Shown here: piece by piece, positions 27,571-37,236 of the stretch
Position numbering within the stretch: position 1 is the first letter of the stretch
Layout of the letters: each line of letters begins with the position of its first letter
Assembly (NCBI GenBank): GCA_020002265.1
Contig: CP048228.1
Location: 620,001-684,000, forward strand
Origin: Anaplasmataceae bacterium AB001_6
Lineage (GTDB): Bacteria; Pseudomonadota; Alphaproteobacteria; Rickettsiales; Anaplasmataceae
DNA: 64,000 nucleotides
Direction: 5' to 3'
Translations under genes and position numbers: made by a program
Notes under the pieces: generated by a model
What the model saw: the letters and a program-made list of their open reading frames with translations, nothing else
The model's database searches: none
What the model was told of the DNA's origin: nothing

Positions 27571-28926
27571 TTATTTTTTTATATTAGTTACTAAATTATT
27601 GATACTAGATGAATAGTATATTTTTGAACGATTAAAATATTCTTCATATCTAGAGTTTATTTTTTTTATTTCATAATGATAATTTACCATCAAACCAAAA
27701 GATTGCTCCAAACCCTTTAAACTGATATCAGCCTTCCAATTAATTGCATTCAAGCCTGCACCATTACTAAAATGAAAATGTGCAACAGGATCTCTAAAAT
27801 TTTTTTTAACTCTCAGTAAATAATAAGCACAAAGCGAAATAAGCTCCTGTTTTATAAAATCTAAAGATTCCAAATAATTATCTGATTTAATATCGGAAAA
27901 AATCACTGATTTTATAATATCTTTATTGAATTTGAATATCCACTTTTTATTTTCAAGATAATTTTTTAACCATTTAGAAAATCCTGGAATAGGAGAAAGA
28001 GTAAAAAAATATTTAACAGTAGGAACATTAACTGATATTTCATCTACTACCTGTTTTATTAAAAAATTACCCATATTTATCCCAATAAGACCTTTTTGTG
28101 TATTTGAAATAGAATAAAATATAGCATGTGAAAATTCCTTATCTTCTTGCAAAGGTGCTGTTTCATCCAATAAATGAGATATATTATCATGAATTTTGTT
28201 TGTTAATGCAATTTCTACAAAAATCAAAGGTTCATTAGGAATGTGTCTATGAAAAAAAGCATAGCATCTTCTATCTGAATCTAATCGATTTTTTAAATCA
28301 CTCCAAGATTGGATTCTATGAACGGCTTCATAATTTATCAATTTTTCCAATAAAGAGGCCGAAGAATGCCAATTAATCATCTTAAGTTCCAAAAGACCTA
28401 CATAAAACCACTCTTTTAAGATATCTCTTAAATCAGATTCTATATTGTTTAAATTTTTACCTGATTTAATCAGATACAATACTTCGGAGCGCATTTTTAC
28501 TAAAAATAACATTCCATTTTCAAGAGAAACAAAGCCTTTTAATATATTTTTGCGTGGATAATCAAGAATTCGAGAAATTTCTTTTTGTACAAAAAGCACA
28601 TCAATATCATCTGTATTCTTAATCATATTTATTAATGTTTGTAATTTACCAGAATCAATTCCAAAATTTTTATCTAAAAGATTTAATATTTTAAATTTTC
28701 CTATATTAGTTAGAGAATTGTATAAATTTCCAATTGCGATAATCTTTTTTTTGGCATAAGATTCATCAAATTTATTGGAAGTTATATCATTAATTTGACC
28801 GTGCAATGATTTAATTTCCTTGTCTCCTAAATCACAGTCTCCATTTTGATTTTCAGAAGAAATTCTTACAACACTTCCAAATTTACTTAGAAGACCGATT
28901 GCTTTATCAAAAAGAATTCCTACCAT
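27571..28926 (-). CDS. Malonyl-CoA decarboxylase family protein
   Basis: Converts malonyl-CoA to acetyl-CoA and CO2. The 451-residue protein has the helical N-terminal region, the central SWSDLKNRLDSDRRCYAFFH, and HIPNEPLIFVEIALTNKI. The GNAT-like C-terminal catalytic part has YFFTLSPIPGFSKWL (family S-x-x-P-G-F-x-x-W), DPVAHFHFSNGAGLNAINW (catalytic His) and KGLEQSFGLMVNYHYEIKKI. The match is clear along the whole length. Its job in a reduced genome is not obvious: it could limit malonyl-CoA, regulate fatty-acid synthesis or help use malonate. It stands alone, with 39 bases to glmU downstream and about 217 bases to coxB upstream (divergent). Confidence 0.9.
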   Translation of the reverse strand: MVGILFDKAIGLLSKFGSVVRISSENQNGDCDLGDKEIKSLHGQINDITSNKFDESYAKKKIIAIGNLYNSLTNIGKFKILNLLDKNFGIDSGKLQTLINMIKNTDDIDVLFVQKEISRILDYPRKNILKGFVSLENGMLFLVKMRSEVLYLIKSGKNLNNIESDLRDILKEWFYVGLLELKMINWHSSASLLEKLINYEAVHRIQSWSDLKNRLDSDRRCYAFFHRHIPNEPLIFVEIALTNKIHDNISHLLDETAPLQEDKEFSHAIFYSISNTQKGLIGINMGNFLIKQVVDEISVNVPTVKYFFTLSPIPGFSKWLKNYLENKKWIFKFNKDIIKSVIFSDIKSDNYLESLDFIKQELISLCAYYLLRVKKNFRDPVAHFHFSNGAGLNAINWKADISLKGLEQSFGLMVNYHYEIKKINSRYEEYFNRSKIYYSSSINNLVTNIKK

Positions 28927-29143
28927 AAAAATTTATAACCAAAATATAAAATAATCTAATCCAGTAAATCATTGAATCGACAAAAATTGTTAAATAAAGA
29001 AATATAAAATCAAGTTAAATTTTAATTTTATAAAAATAGGCTAGATAAGTTATTTTTTTTTATTAAATACCTAACAATATTACTGTGTCTATGTTAGAAT
29101 GTCCATTTTTTGTGGCATCGATTTATCAGGGGTTGGTCTATTT

Positions 29144-29932
29144 ATGAAATTTCTGAAGTCATTACATTTTTTCACTACATTTTTCACTACACTGTTCGTA
29201 GTTTATTTTTCTAATTATGCCATGTTGTTTTCACAACCTCAAAAATGGCAAATGAATCTACAAAATCCAGCTACTGATATAATGCGTGATATCCATTCGT
29301 TTCATAACATAATTTTGCTATTGATGTTTAGTGTTTTTTTTCTAGTTTCAGCAATTTTGGTATATATTATCGTTAGATTTAATTCAAGAATTAATCCAAT
29401 ACCTAGTAAGCGTTCCCATAATACTTTATTGGAAATAATATGGACGGTTATACCACTTATTTTGGTAATTTTAATATCAATACCTTCTATTAAATTATTG
29501 ATTAAAGAAGAAATGATTCCTGAAGCTGATATGACTATTAAAGTTGTGGGTAATCAATGGTATTGGTCTTATAATTATCCAGATCATAATAATATTTCAT
29601 TTGATAGCTATATGATACAAGATAGTGATTTGAAAAATGGAGATGTTCGTTTATTATCTGTTGATAGAGAATTGGTGGTTCCAACTAACAAAAACATAAG
29701 GGTAATTTTAACTTCTTCTGATGTAATACACAGCTGGGGTGTAAGCGCATTGGGCGTAAAGATGGATGCCATCCCGGGTATGATAAATGAGACTTGGTTT
29801 AATATAAATAAACCTGGCAAATATTATGGTCAATGTTATGAATTATGCGGTTCTTTACATGGTTTTATGCCCATTGTAATCAATGCAGTAGATTACGATG
29901 ATTTTGTAGAATGGATTGATAATTCACAATAG
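29144..29932 (+). CDS. coxB: Cytochrome c oxidase subunit II
   Basis: The CuA subunit that takes electrons from cytochrome c. The N-terminal signal (MKFLKSLHFFTTFFTTLFVV) is followed by two membrane helices (IILLLMFSVFFLVSAILVYIIV; LEIIWTVIPLILVILISIPS). The periplasmic cupredoxin domain has VGNQWYWSYNYPD, SDVIHSWGVSALGVKMDAIPG and the CuA site CYELCGSLHGFMPI (two Cys, His, Met). I choose the ATG at 29144 (262 residues); an ATG at 29099 would put 15 polar residues before the signal. coxA follows 33 bases later. Confidence 0.95.
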   Translation: MKFLKSLHFFTTFFTTLFVVYFSNYAMLFSQPQKWQMNLQNPATDIMRDIHSFHNIILLLMFSVFFLVSAILVYIIVRFNSRINPIPSKRSHNTLLEIIWTVIPLILVILISIPSIKLLIKEEMIPEADMTIKVVGNQWYWSYNYPDHNNISFDSYMIQDSDLKNGDVRLLSVDRELVVPTNKNIRVILTSSDVIHSWGVSALGVKMDAIPGMINETWFNINKPGKYYGQCYELCGSLHGFMPIVINAVDYDDFVEWIDNSQ

Positions 29933-31511
<1,579 letters not shown>

Positions 31512-31515
<4 letters not shown>

Positions 31516-32423
31516 GTGATTTTAAAATGAGTACTGTTTACAATTATGTTATATTATCAAAGCCTGGCATTTCTTTTTTAGCTGCTTTTTCTGCATTGAT
31601 CGGAATATTATTAAGCTTTGATTTATATAAAGTTAATGTTTATGATATTTTGTTGATTTTACTTGCTGTTCTTGCAGGATCATCAGGATCATCAGCTTAT
31701 AATATGCTGTATGATGTTGATATAGATACAAAAATGGGAAAAAGAACAAAAAATAGACCTTTAGTAATAGGGTCTATTTCCAAGAGATCAGCATTAATAT
31801 TTGCATCTTTCATGTCATTAATATCAATCGTCATATTATATGTGAAATTTAATTTTTTATCCTCATTTTTAATGATACTTGCAATCATAATGTATGCCGC
31901 AGTATACACAATAATTTGTAAAAGAAATTATGATCGTAATACAGAAATTGGCAGCATAGTCGGATTTCTTCCGCCTCTTATCGGATATTCAGCTATAACA
32001 GGTTCTGTAGGTTCTGTATTTTCTTTACCATTTTTAATATCTGCTATAGTGTGTGTGTGGAGTATGCCTCATTTTTGGTCACTTGCAATAAAAAATATAG
32101 ACGAATATTCTAAAGTTTCTATCCCAATGATGCCAGTGAAAAAAGGAATCCTTGTAACGAAATACTACATTGTATTCTACAGCTTATTGCTTTCTATTTT
32201 AAGTATTCTTCCTTGCATTAAATTATCAAATAACCACTCTATGAGTATATTTTTTCCATTAGGTAAATTTTATATAATGACGTGTTTTTTTTTGAATATT
32301 TATTTAATATATAGTTCGTTTCGCCTTTTATTTAGAACTTCTTATGCATACAATTTTTTTAAATTTTCAATATTCTATCTCTTAATTTTATTTTTTTCTA
32401 TAATATTTGATATTTTAGTATAA
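31512..32423 (+). CDS. ctaB: Protoheme IX farnesyltransferase (heme O synthase)
   Basis: Attaches a farnesyl chain to heme B, making heme O for CtaA. A UbiA-family membrane protein of 303 residues with about nine helices. The first Asp-rich site is [25 protein letters not shown] (N-x-x-x-D-x-x-x-D) and the second region is [48 protein letters not shown] is characteristic of heme O synthases. Its ATG overlaps the corrected coxA stop (ATGA at 31512-31515), which both fixes the start and supports the coxA frame correction. Confidence 0.95.
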
Positions 32424-32428
32424 TCTAT

Positions 32429-32524
32429 ATGAGTAAAAAACTGACAATAAAAATGATTATATGCTTAATAATTTTTCTATATGCAATAAGTTATTTCTTT
32501 TCTTTCTATAAAATTAGAGGATGA
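32429..32524 (+). CDS. Tiny CoxF-like membrane protein
   Basis: A 31-codon frame sits between ctaB and the next gene: five bases after the ctaB stop and ending in a TGA that overlaps the ribD start (ATGA at 32521-32524). The product has a basic N-terminus (MSKKLTIK), a single hydrophobic helix (MIICLIIFLYAISYFFSFYK) and a tail IRG. Alphaproteobacterial cox operons commonly hold a small coxF gene at exactly this place after ctaB, ending in a helix followed by a short K/R-x-G tail. Position, topology and tail fit that family, recalled from memory. A role in oxidase assembly is inferred. It is too short for standard gene callers. Confidence 0.6.
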   Translation: MSKKLTIKMIICLIIFLYAISYFFSFYKIRG

Positions 32525-33696
32525 ATTGCAATAACTCTAATAATATAAAGAGCTTTTTTATGTCTATAGCCTTAAAGGAAGCTCAAAAAATGATAGGTTG
32601 CGTATATCCTAATCCATCTGTTGGCTGTGTAATAGAAAAGAATGGGAATATTTTATCTGTGGGAGTCACTCAAAGTGGTGGAAGGCCTCACGCAGAATAT
32701 AATGCTATTTCTAAAATAAAAAAAAAACATAAAATAATAAACAGTAATTTTTATGTTACTATGGAACCTTGTACACATTATGGTAACACTAGCCCTTGTA
32801 TAAAAGAAATATTAAAATATTCACCAAAAAATATTTATGTTGGCATTAAAGATCCAGATAAAAGAGTTTTTGGAAAGCTCTTGGATATATTAAAAAAAAA
32901 TAATATAAATTATGAGTATGGAATCAAAAAGAATGATATTTTCAAACTTAACAAGGGATATATATTCTCAAAAATATTAAATAGACCTTATATTACGGCA
33001 AAAATTGCATGCTCAATAGATAGTAAAATAGCTACGGCATCAATGGAAAGCAAATGGATAACATGTAATAATTCAAGATTATATGTACAAAATTTACGAA
33101 AAAAAAACGATGCTATAATTACCGGTGCACAGACAATTATAGATGATAATCCACAGCTTAATTATCGTATTAATAATTCTAATAACTTAATGTTTTCACC
33201 AGAAAAAATAATCATAGCAAACAAAAATTTGCGAAAAATATGTTCAAATAAGAGTTTAAAAATATTTAGACATAAAAAACCTTGGCTTATCACAACTGCT
33301 GATAATGTTAAGAATAATGAATGTTTAAAACAAAAAAATGTTCTTTTTGATCATGTAATTGAATGCAACTCACTTACAAATGGTAATTTAGATTTGACAG
33401 AAGCAATGCAAAAAATATCATCTCTAGGAATAACAAGTATTTTAATAGAAGCTGGATCATATACAATAACAGAGCTCATTAAGCAACAGTTAATTGATGA
33501 ATTAATTATAATAAGAGGTCCTATAATTATTGGAAAAGAAGGAAAAGATATGATAGAAAATTTATCTATAAAAAATCTTACAGCATGCCCAAGGTTATCT
33601 ATTAATTCTCAGAGAGACATATCAAATGATATAATAGAAATATACAGAACACAATCATCAATAGAGATAGAAAAATCTCTATTGAAAAAAATATAA
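32521..33696 (+). CDS. ribD: Bifunctional riboflavin biosynthesis deaminase/reductase
   Basis: Deaminates and reduces the pyrimidine intermediate made from GTP in riboflavin synthesis. The N-terminal deaminase has the zinc ligands in GGRPHAEYNAI and EPCTHYGNTSPC (H-A-E and P-C-x8-C). The C-terminal reductase has RPYITAKIACSIDSKIA, AIITGAQTIIDDNPQLNYR and SILIEAGSYTITELIKQQLIDEL. Length 391, slightly above E. coli (367). It begins inside the stop of the CoxF-like gene, so it has become part of the cox transcription unit at the place where ctaG and coxC would be expected. Convergent with tolB. Confidence 0.94.
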   Translation: MNCNNSNNIKSFFMSIALKEAQKMIGCVYPNPSVGCVIEKNGNILSVGVTQSGGRPHAEYNAISKIKKKHKIINSNFYVTMEPCTHYGNTSPCIKEILKYSPKNIYVGIKDPDKRVFGKLLDILKKNNINYEYGIKKNDIFKLNKGYIFSKILNRPYITAKIACSIDSKIATASMESKWITCNNSRLYVQNLRKKNDAIITGAQTIIDDNPQLNYRINNSNNLMFSPEKIIIANKNLRKICSNKSLKIFRHKKPWLITTADNVKNNECLKQKNVLFDHVIECNSLTNGNLDLTEAMQKISSLGITSILIEAGSYTITELIKQQLIDELIIIRGPIIIGKEGKDMIENLSIKNLTACPRLSINSQRDISNDIIEIYRTQSSIEIEKSLLKKI

Positions 33697-33710
33697 AATT
33701 AAAATATTTT
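33688..33710. terminator. Possible bidirectional terminator between ribD and tolB
   Basis: Inverted repeat AAAATAT (33688-33694) / ATATTTT (33704-33710) with a nine-base loop in the 12-base convergent gap, overlapping both gene ends. A- and T-runs give a U-tail in either direction, but the stem has no G-C pair. Confidence 0.35.
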
Positions 33711-35046
33711 AACTCCAAGAAACTTCTTGAGCATCATGTGGAGTAATTATTTCTCTTTCTCTCTTTCCATTCACATCTATCATATATATTCTAGATTTAG
33801 AATGTTTTCTATTACCCAGTATTTCTTTTCTGGTAAATACTATACTACGAGAATTTGGAGACCAAGTTGGAGAACCCAATATACCTCCAGAAGTTAATAG
33901 CCTTTCCCCTGTTCCATCAGATTTTATAACTCCTACATAAGATTTACGATCTTTAACTTTTACAAAAGCAATTAAATCTTCTTTAGGAGAACATACAGGA
34001 GAAAAATAACTTCCTTTTCCGTAAGTCACTCTTTTTTGATTACTACCATCAATATCCATCATATATATTTTAGGAGCACCTGCTCTATCAGATATAAATA
34101 TAACATTCTTTCCATCATAAGAGTAAGAAGCTGATGTGTTGATAGCAGTCTTCATAGTTAATTTTTTAGCAGCACCGGTCTTTAAATTTAATAAAAACAA
34201 ATCTGTTAACGTTCCGTTAGTGCGGGATAAAATAATGTTTCGTGCATCTGGTGAAAACCTTGGAGCATATGATACACCACCTATAAAATTACCTATAACT
34301 TTATACCTTTCTTTTTTTATATCATACAAATAGACATTGGAAAAAAAATTTTCATCAAAAGAAATATATACTATCTTTTTTTGATCTGATGATAAACGAG
34401 GTGTTCCAACTATCGTATCTCCGGAAGTTATAAATTCCACATTATGGCCATCATAATCCATTAATGCTACCCTTCTCTGATTACACCTTTGTCTATCTTT
34501 AGCTCTTTTAATAGGTATTTCTGCTATATAAGATATCTTTGTACTAAAATATCCATTTTCACCAGTTAATTTTTCATATAACAGATCAGAAAAAGAATGG
34601 GCTACTTTTCTATAATCAACTGAGTTGAATATAATATTCTTATTAACTAAATGTTTTCTAGTTATTATATCGTAAGCATCAAAAAATATCTCAGAGTTGT
34701 CATTATCTATCTTTTTAACAGAAACAGTATAAAGTATGGATGCTTCATGATTAATTAAACTAGATGAAATAAGATCTAGAACATTATTACAATTGATAGA
34801 AGAAGTATTTTCAGAGATATCAAACATTCCCGAATTTCTTAAATCATCATTAATAACTTCAACAATACTATTAGATAATCTTTTTACGCCTGTAGTACAA
34901 TTTTTATACACTATGGGAATATTTTGTGCATTCCCCTGTGTTATATCTATTTTCAATGAACAAAAAACATCTGAAATATAAAAATTGCAGCTTACAAAGC
35001 ATAAAATTATATAAATCAATACAACATTTTTATTACTGATAAACAC
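33709..35046 (-). CDS. tolB: Tol-Pal system periplasmic protein TolB
   Basis: A periplasmic partner of Pal in outer-membrane constriction. The N-terminal signal segment is at about 9-28 (VLIYIILCFVSCNFYISDVF). The N-terminal TolB domain with IDITQGNAQNIPIVYKN follows, then a six-bladed beta-propeller with repeats of the form S-x-D-x-K-x-I-x-F/Y-x-S (LSSDQKKIVYISF, FSPDARNIILSRT, YSYDGKNVIFISDRAGAPKIYMMDIDG, WSPNSRSIVFTRK). Length 445, normal. tolQ, tolR, tolA and pal are not in this window. Divergent from lepB across 198 bases. Confidence 0.94.
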   Translation of the reverse strand: MFISNKNVVLIYIILCFVSCNFYISDVFCSLKIDITQGNAQNIPIVYKNCTTGVKRLSNSIVEVINDDLRNSGMFDISENTSSINCNNVLDLISSSLINHEASILYTVSVKKIDNDNSEIFFDAYDIITRKHLVNKNIIFNSVDYRKVAHSFSDLLYEKLTGENGYFSTKISYIAEIPIKRAKDRQRCNQRRVALMDYDGHNVEFITSGDTIVGTPRLSSDQKKIVYISFDENFFSNVYLYDIKKERYKVIGNFIGGVSYAPRFSPDARNIILSRTNGTLTDLFLLNLKTGAAKKLTMKTAINTSASYSYDGKNVIFISDRAGAPKIYMMDIDGSNQKRVTYGKGSYFSPVCSPKEDLIAFVKVKDRKSYVGVIKSDGTGERLLTSGGILGSPTWSPNSRSIVFTRKEILGNRKHSKSRIYMIDVNGKREREIITPHDAQEVSWS

Positions 35047-35110
35047 CAGAAAACCCGTAACAATAAAACAACCACTTAAGCAAGGATTTTAACAACTAAT
35101 TTACTAAAAT

Positions 35111-35140
35111 TTGATTATCCAAAACCAAACATGCTATATT
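35111..35140 (+). promoter_or_regulatory. Possible sigma70-type promoter upstream of lepB
   Basis: TTGATT (35111-35116) and TATATT (35135-35140) are 18 bases apart, with a TG-x just before the second box (ATGCTATATT), an extended -10 pattern. It lies in the tolB/lepB divergent gap, 104 bases before the lepB ATG. In such AT-rich DNA similar pairs arise by chance, so this is only a candidate. Confidence 0.35.
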
Positions 35141-35244
35141 TAACTTGGAGGTTTTACTAAAAATTCCTTGAATTGAATGTTTAGAAACTGAATGGAGCGC
35201 AATCACATAAAACCACCGACCATATTATAACATTTTTTCGTTAT

Positions 35245-36000
35245 ATGCAAAATTATAGTTTTGATAGCAAAAATAGTATTAAAGATTTTATAATAAGTAC
35301 TGTTTTTATAATATTAATGGCATTTTCAACTACCATAATAATTAAATCTTTTTTCTTTGAAATATACCATGTACCATCACAATCTATGGAAATTACCCTA
35401 TTGAAAGGGGATTATGTATTCTCTACAAAGTATAATTATGGTTATAGTAAATATTCTTTACCTAATCCAATAAAGAAGTTGATAGCAAGCGAAAAAAAGA
35501 TTAATGCTAAATATCCTGAAAGAGGAGACATAATTATATTTAAAAATCCCAAAGAAAATAATCTTAATTATGTTAAAAGAATCATTGCTCTACCAGGCGA
35601 CGAGATATATATGAAAGATGGTTATGTTTTCATTAATGGCAAAAAATTTAACCAAAAAAATATTATGCATTCGCAAGATGTACATGAAAATTTATCTTCT
35701 ATACAGTATGATAAAAAATATTTATTTAAAGAAGATTTAGAAAACACTGAGCATTATATTTTAATTACTTCCAATAGAGACTCCAAAGAAAATAACATGA
35801 AGTCAATCAAGATACCGGATGGGCATTTTTTTGTATTAGGTGATAATCGCGATAATTCATTAGATAGCAGATTTCCTAGTTATGTTGGTTTAATTCCTTC
35901 TGCAAACATCATAGGAAAAGTTCATTATATAATCTTTTCCAAAAATGAAGATAATTTTTGGAAATTTAGAACATCCAGATTTATAAAGAAGGTAGTATGA
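35245..36000 (+). CDS. lepB: Signal peptidase I
   Basis: Removes Sec signal peptides on the periplasmic face. The 251-residue protein has one N-terminal membrane helix (about 14-35, FIISTVFIILMAFSTTIIIKSFF). The catalytic Ser follows in HVPSQSMEITLLKGDYV and the general base Lys is in NYVKRIIALPGDEIYMKDG. Box E, GHFFVLGDNRDNSLDSR, is complete. The ATG at 35245 has no clear Shine-Dalgarno sequence. Two short frames upstream (35179 and 35193) could be chance. coaBC follows after nine bases and is probably cotranscribed. Confidence 0.95.
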   Translation: MQNYSFDSKNSIKDFIISTVFIILMAFSTTIIIKSFFFEIYHVPSQSMEITLLKGDYVFSTKYNYGYSKYSLPNPIKKLIASEKKINAKYPERGDIIIFKNPKENNLNYVKRIIALPGDEIYMKDGYVFINGKKFNQKNIMHSQDVHENLSSIQYDKKYLFKEDLENTEHYILITSNRDSKENNMKSIKIPDGHFFVLGDNRDNSLDSRFPSYVGLIPSANIIGKVHYIIFSKNEDNFWKFRTSRFIKKVV

Positions 36001-36009
36001 GACATAAAC

Positions 36010-37200
36010 ATGGCCAACATACTATTTATAATATCAGGAAGCATAGCTTGTTATAAGATATTTGACATAATATCGACAATCAAAAAGGATGGACATTCAG
36101 CTCAATGTATATTAACAAGAAGCTCAGAAAATCTAATATCTACGAATTCTTTGGCAATTTTGACAGGCCAAAAGGTCTTAAAACATGATTATATATATCA
36201 TGAAGAAGAAAATTTAGATCACATAGATTTATCTAGAAAGGCACACCTTATTGTAATATTGCCTGCGACTGGTAATATTATATCAAAAATAGCAAATGGA
36301 ATAGCCGATGATTTTGCAACTAGTTTAATGCTAGCAAATAAAAAACAGGTCTTAATTTTTCCTGCTATGAATCCGGCTATATGGGAAAATAGTGCAATTC
36401 AATCAAATATAAAGAAATTGAAAAAATTCCAAAATATTAAATTAATAGATCCCATATATGGAGAAACTATTTGTAAAGAAAAAGGTATAGGTCATATAGA
36501 AAAATCTGATATAATAATCGATACAATCAGATCACAAATTTCCAAAAAAAAAAGTAATATATTGATAACGAATGGCCCAACCAAGGAATACATTGATGAT
36601 GTTCGTTTTATAACTAATAGATCATCAGGGAAACAAGGTAATATAATCGCAAAAATTTTGGCCTCAAACAATAATTTTATTACACTTATATCTTCATTAG
36701 ACAGTGACGTAAAAGATTTTCAAGATAATCAAAATATCGTAGTAAAAAAAATTGATACAGCATGTGAAATGTTATCAAGTGTTCAAGAGAAATTATCAAA
36801 AAATATATATGACGCTGCAATATTTGTTGCAGCAGTATGTGACTGGAAAATAAAGAAATATTTAGGAAAAATAGCAAAAAATGCAACGACAAAAATAGAA
36901 ATAGAAGATATTAACAAAGATATATTGTCTTTTGTAACAAATTATGATGTTTCAAAAAAACCGAAAAAAATAATTGGTTTCTGTGCAGAATCAGGTAATT
37001 TAAAGGAAAAAGCTTTGATAAAAATTAAAAGTAAGAATTGCGATTATATGATAGCAAATGATATATCAAATGGAAAAAGCTTTAACAAAGATGAAAGTGA
37101 GATTATCATCATTAACAGAAAAAGTGAAATATTAAAATCAGGAACTTTTTCTAAAATAGAAATAGCTGAATATATAAGAAAAAAATTATTATCTTTATAA
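36010..37200 (+). CDS. coaBC: Phosphopantothenoylcysteine synthetase/decarboxylase
   Basis: Performs two steps of coenzyme A synthesis: joining cysteine to 4'-phosphopantothenate and decarboxylating the product. The N-terminal flavoprotein domain (about 1-175) has IISGSIACYKIFDII, the FMN/substrate site PAMNPAIWEN and the active-site Cys in ETICKEKGIGHI. The C-terminal synthetase has ITNGPTKEYIDDVRFITNRSSGKQG, VAAVCDWK and a KKIIGFCAESG stretch. The 396-residue length is normal. Convergent with ccmF, with an inverted repeat in the junction. Confidence 0.94.
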   Translation: MANILFIISGSIACYKIFDIISTIKKDGHSAQCILTRSSENLISTNSLAILTGQKVLKHDYIYHEEENLDHIDLSRKAHLIVILPATGNIISKIANGIADDFATSLMLANKKQVLIFPAMNPAIWENSAIQSNIKKLKKFQNIKLIDPIYGETICKEKGIGHIEKSDIIIDTIRSQISKKKSNILITNGPTKEYIDDVRFITNRSSGKQGNIIAKILASNNNFITLISSLDSDVKDFQDNQNIVVKKIDTACEMLSSVQEKLSKNIYDAAIFVAAVCDWKIKKYLGKIAKNATTKIEIEDINKDILSFVTNYDVSKKPKKIIGFCAESGNLKEKALIKIKSKNCDYMIANDISNGKSFNKDESEIIIINRKSEILKSGTFSKIEIAEYIRKKLLSL

Positions 37201-37205
37201 AAATG

Positions 37206-37236
37206 AATATTAAAATTAATTCACATTTTTAATATT
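37206..37236. terminator. Bidirectional terminator between coaBC and ccmF
   Basis: A perfect ten-base inverted repeat, AATATTAAAA (37206-37215) and TTTTAATATT (37227-37236), with an 11-base loop. It sits six bases after the coaBC stop and overlaps the ccmF stop in a convergent junction. All A-T pairs, with T-runs in both directions. Confidence 0.45.
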
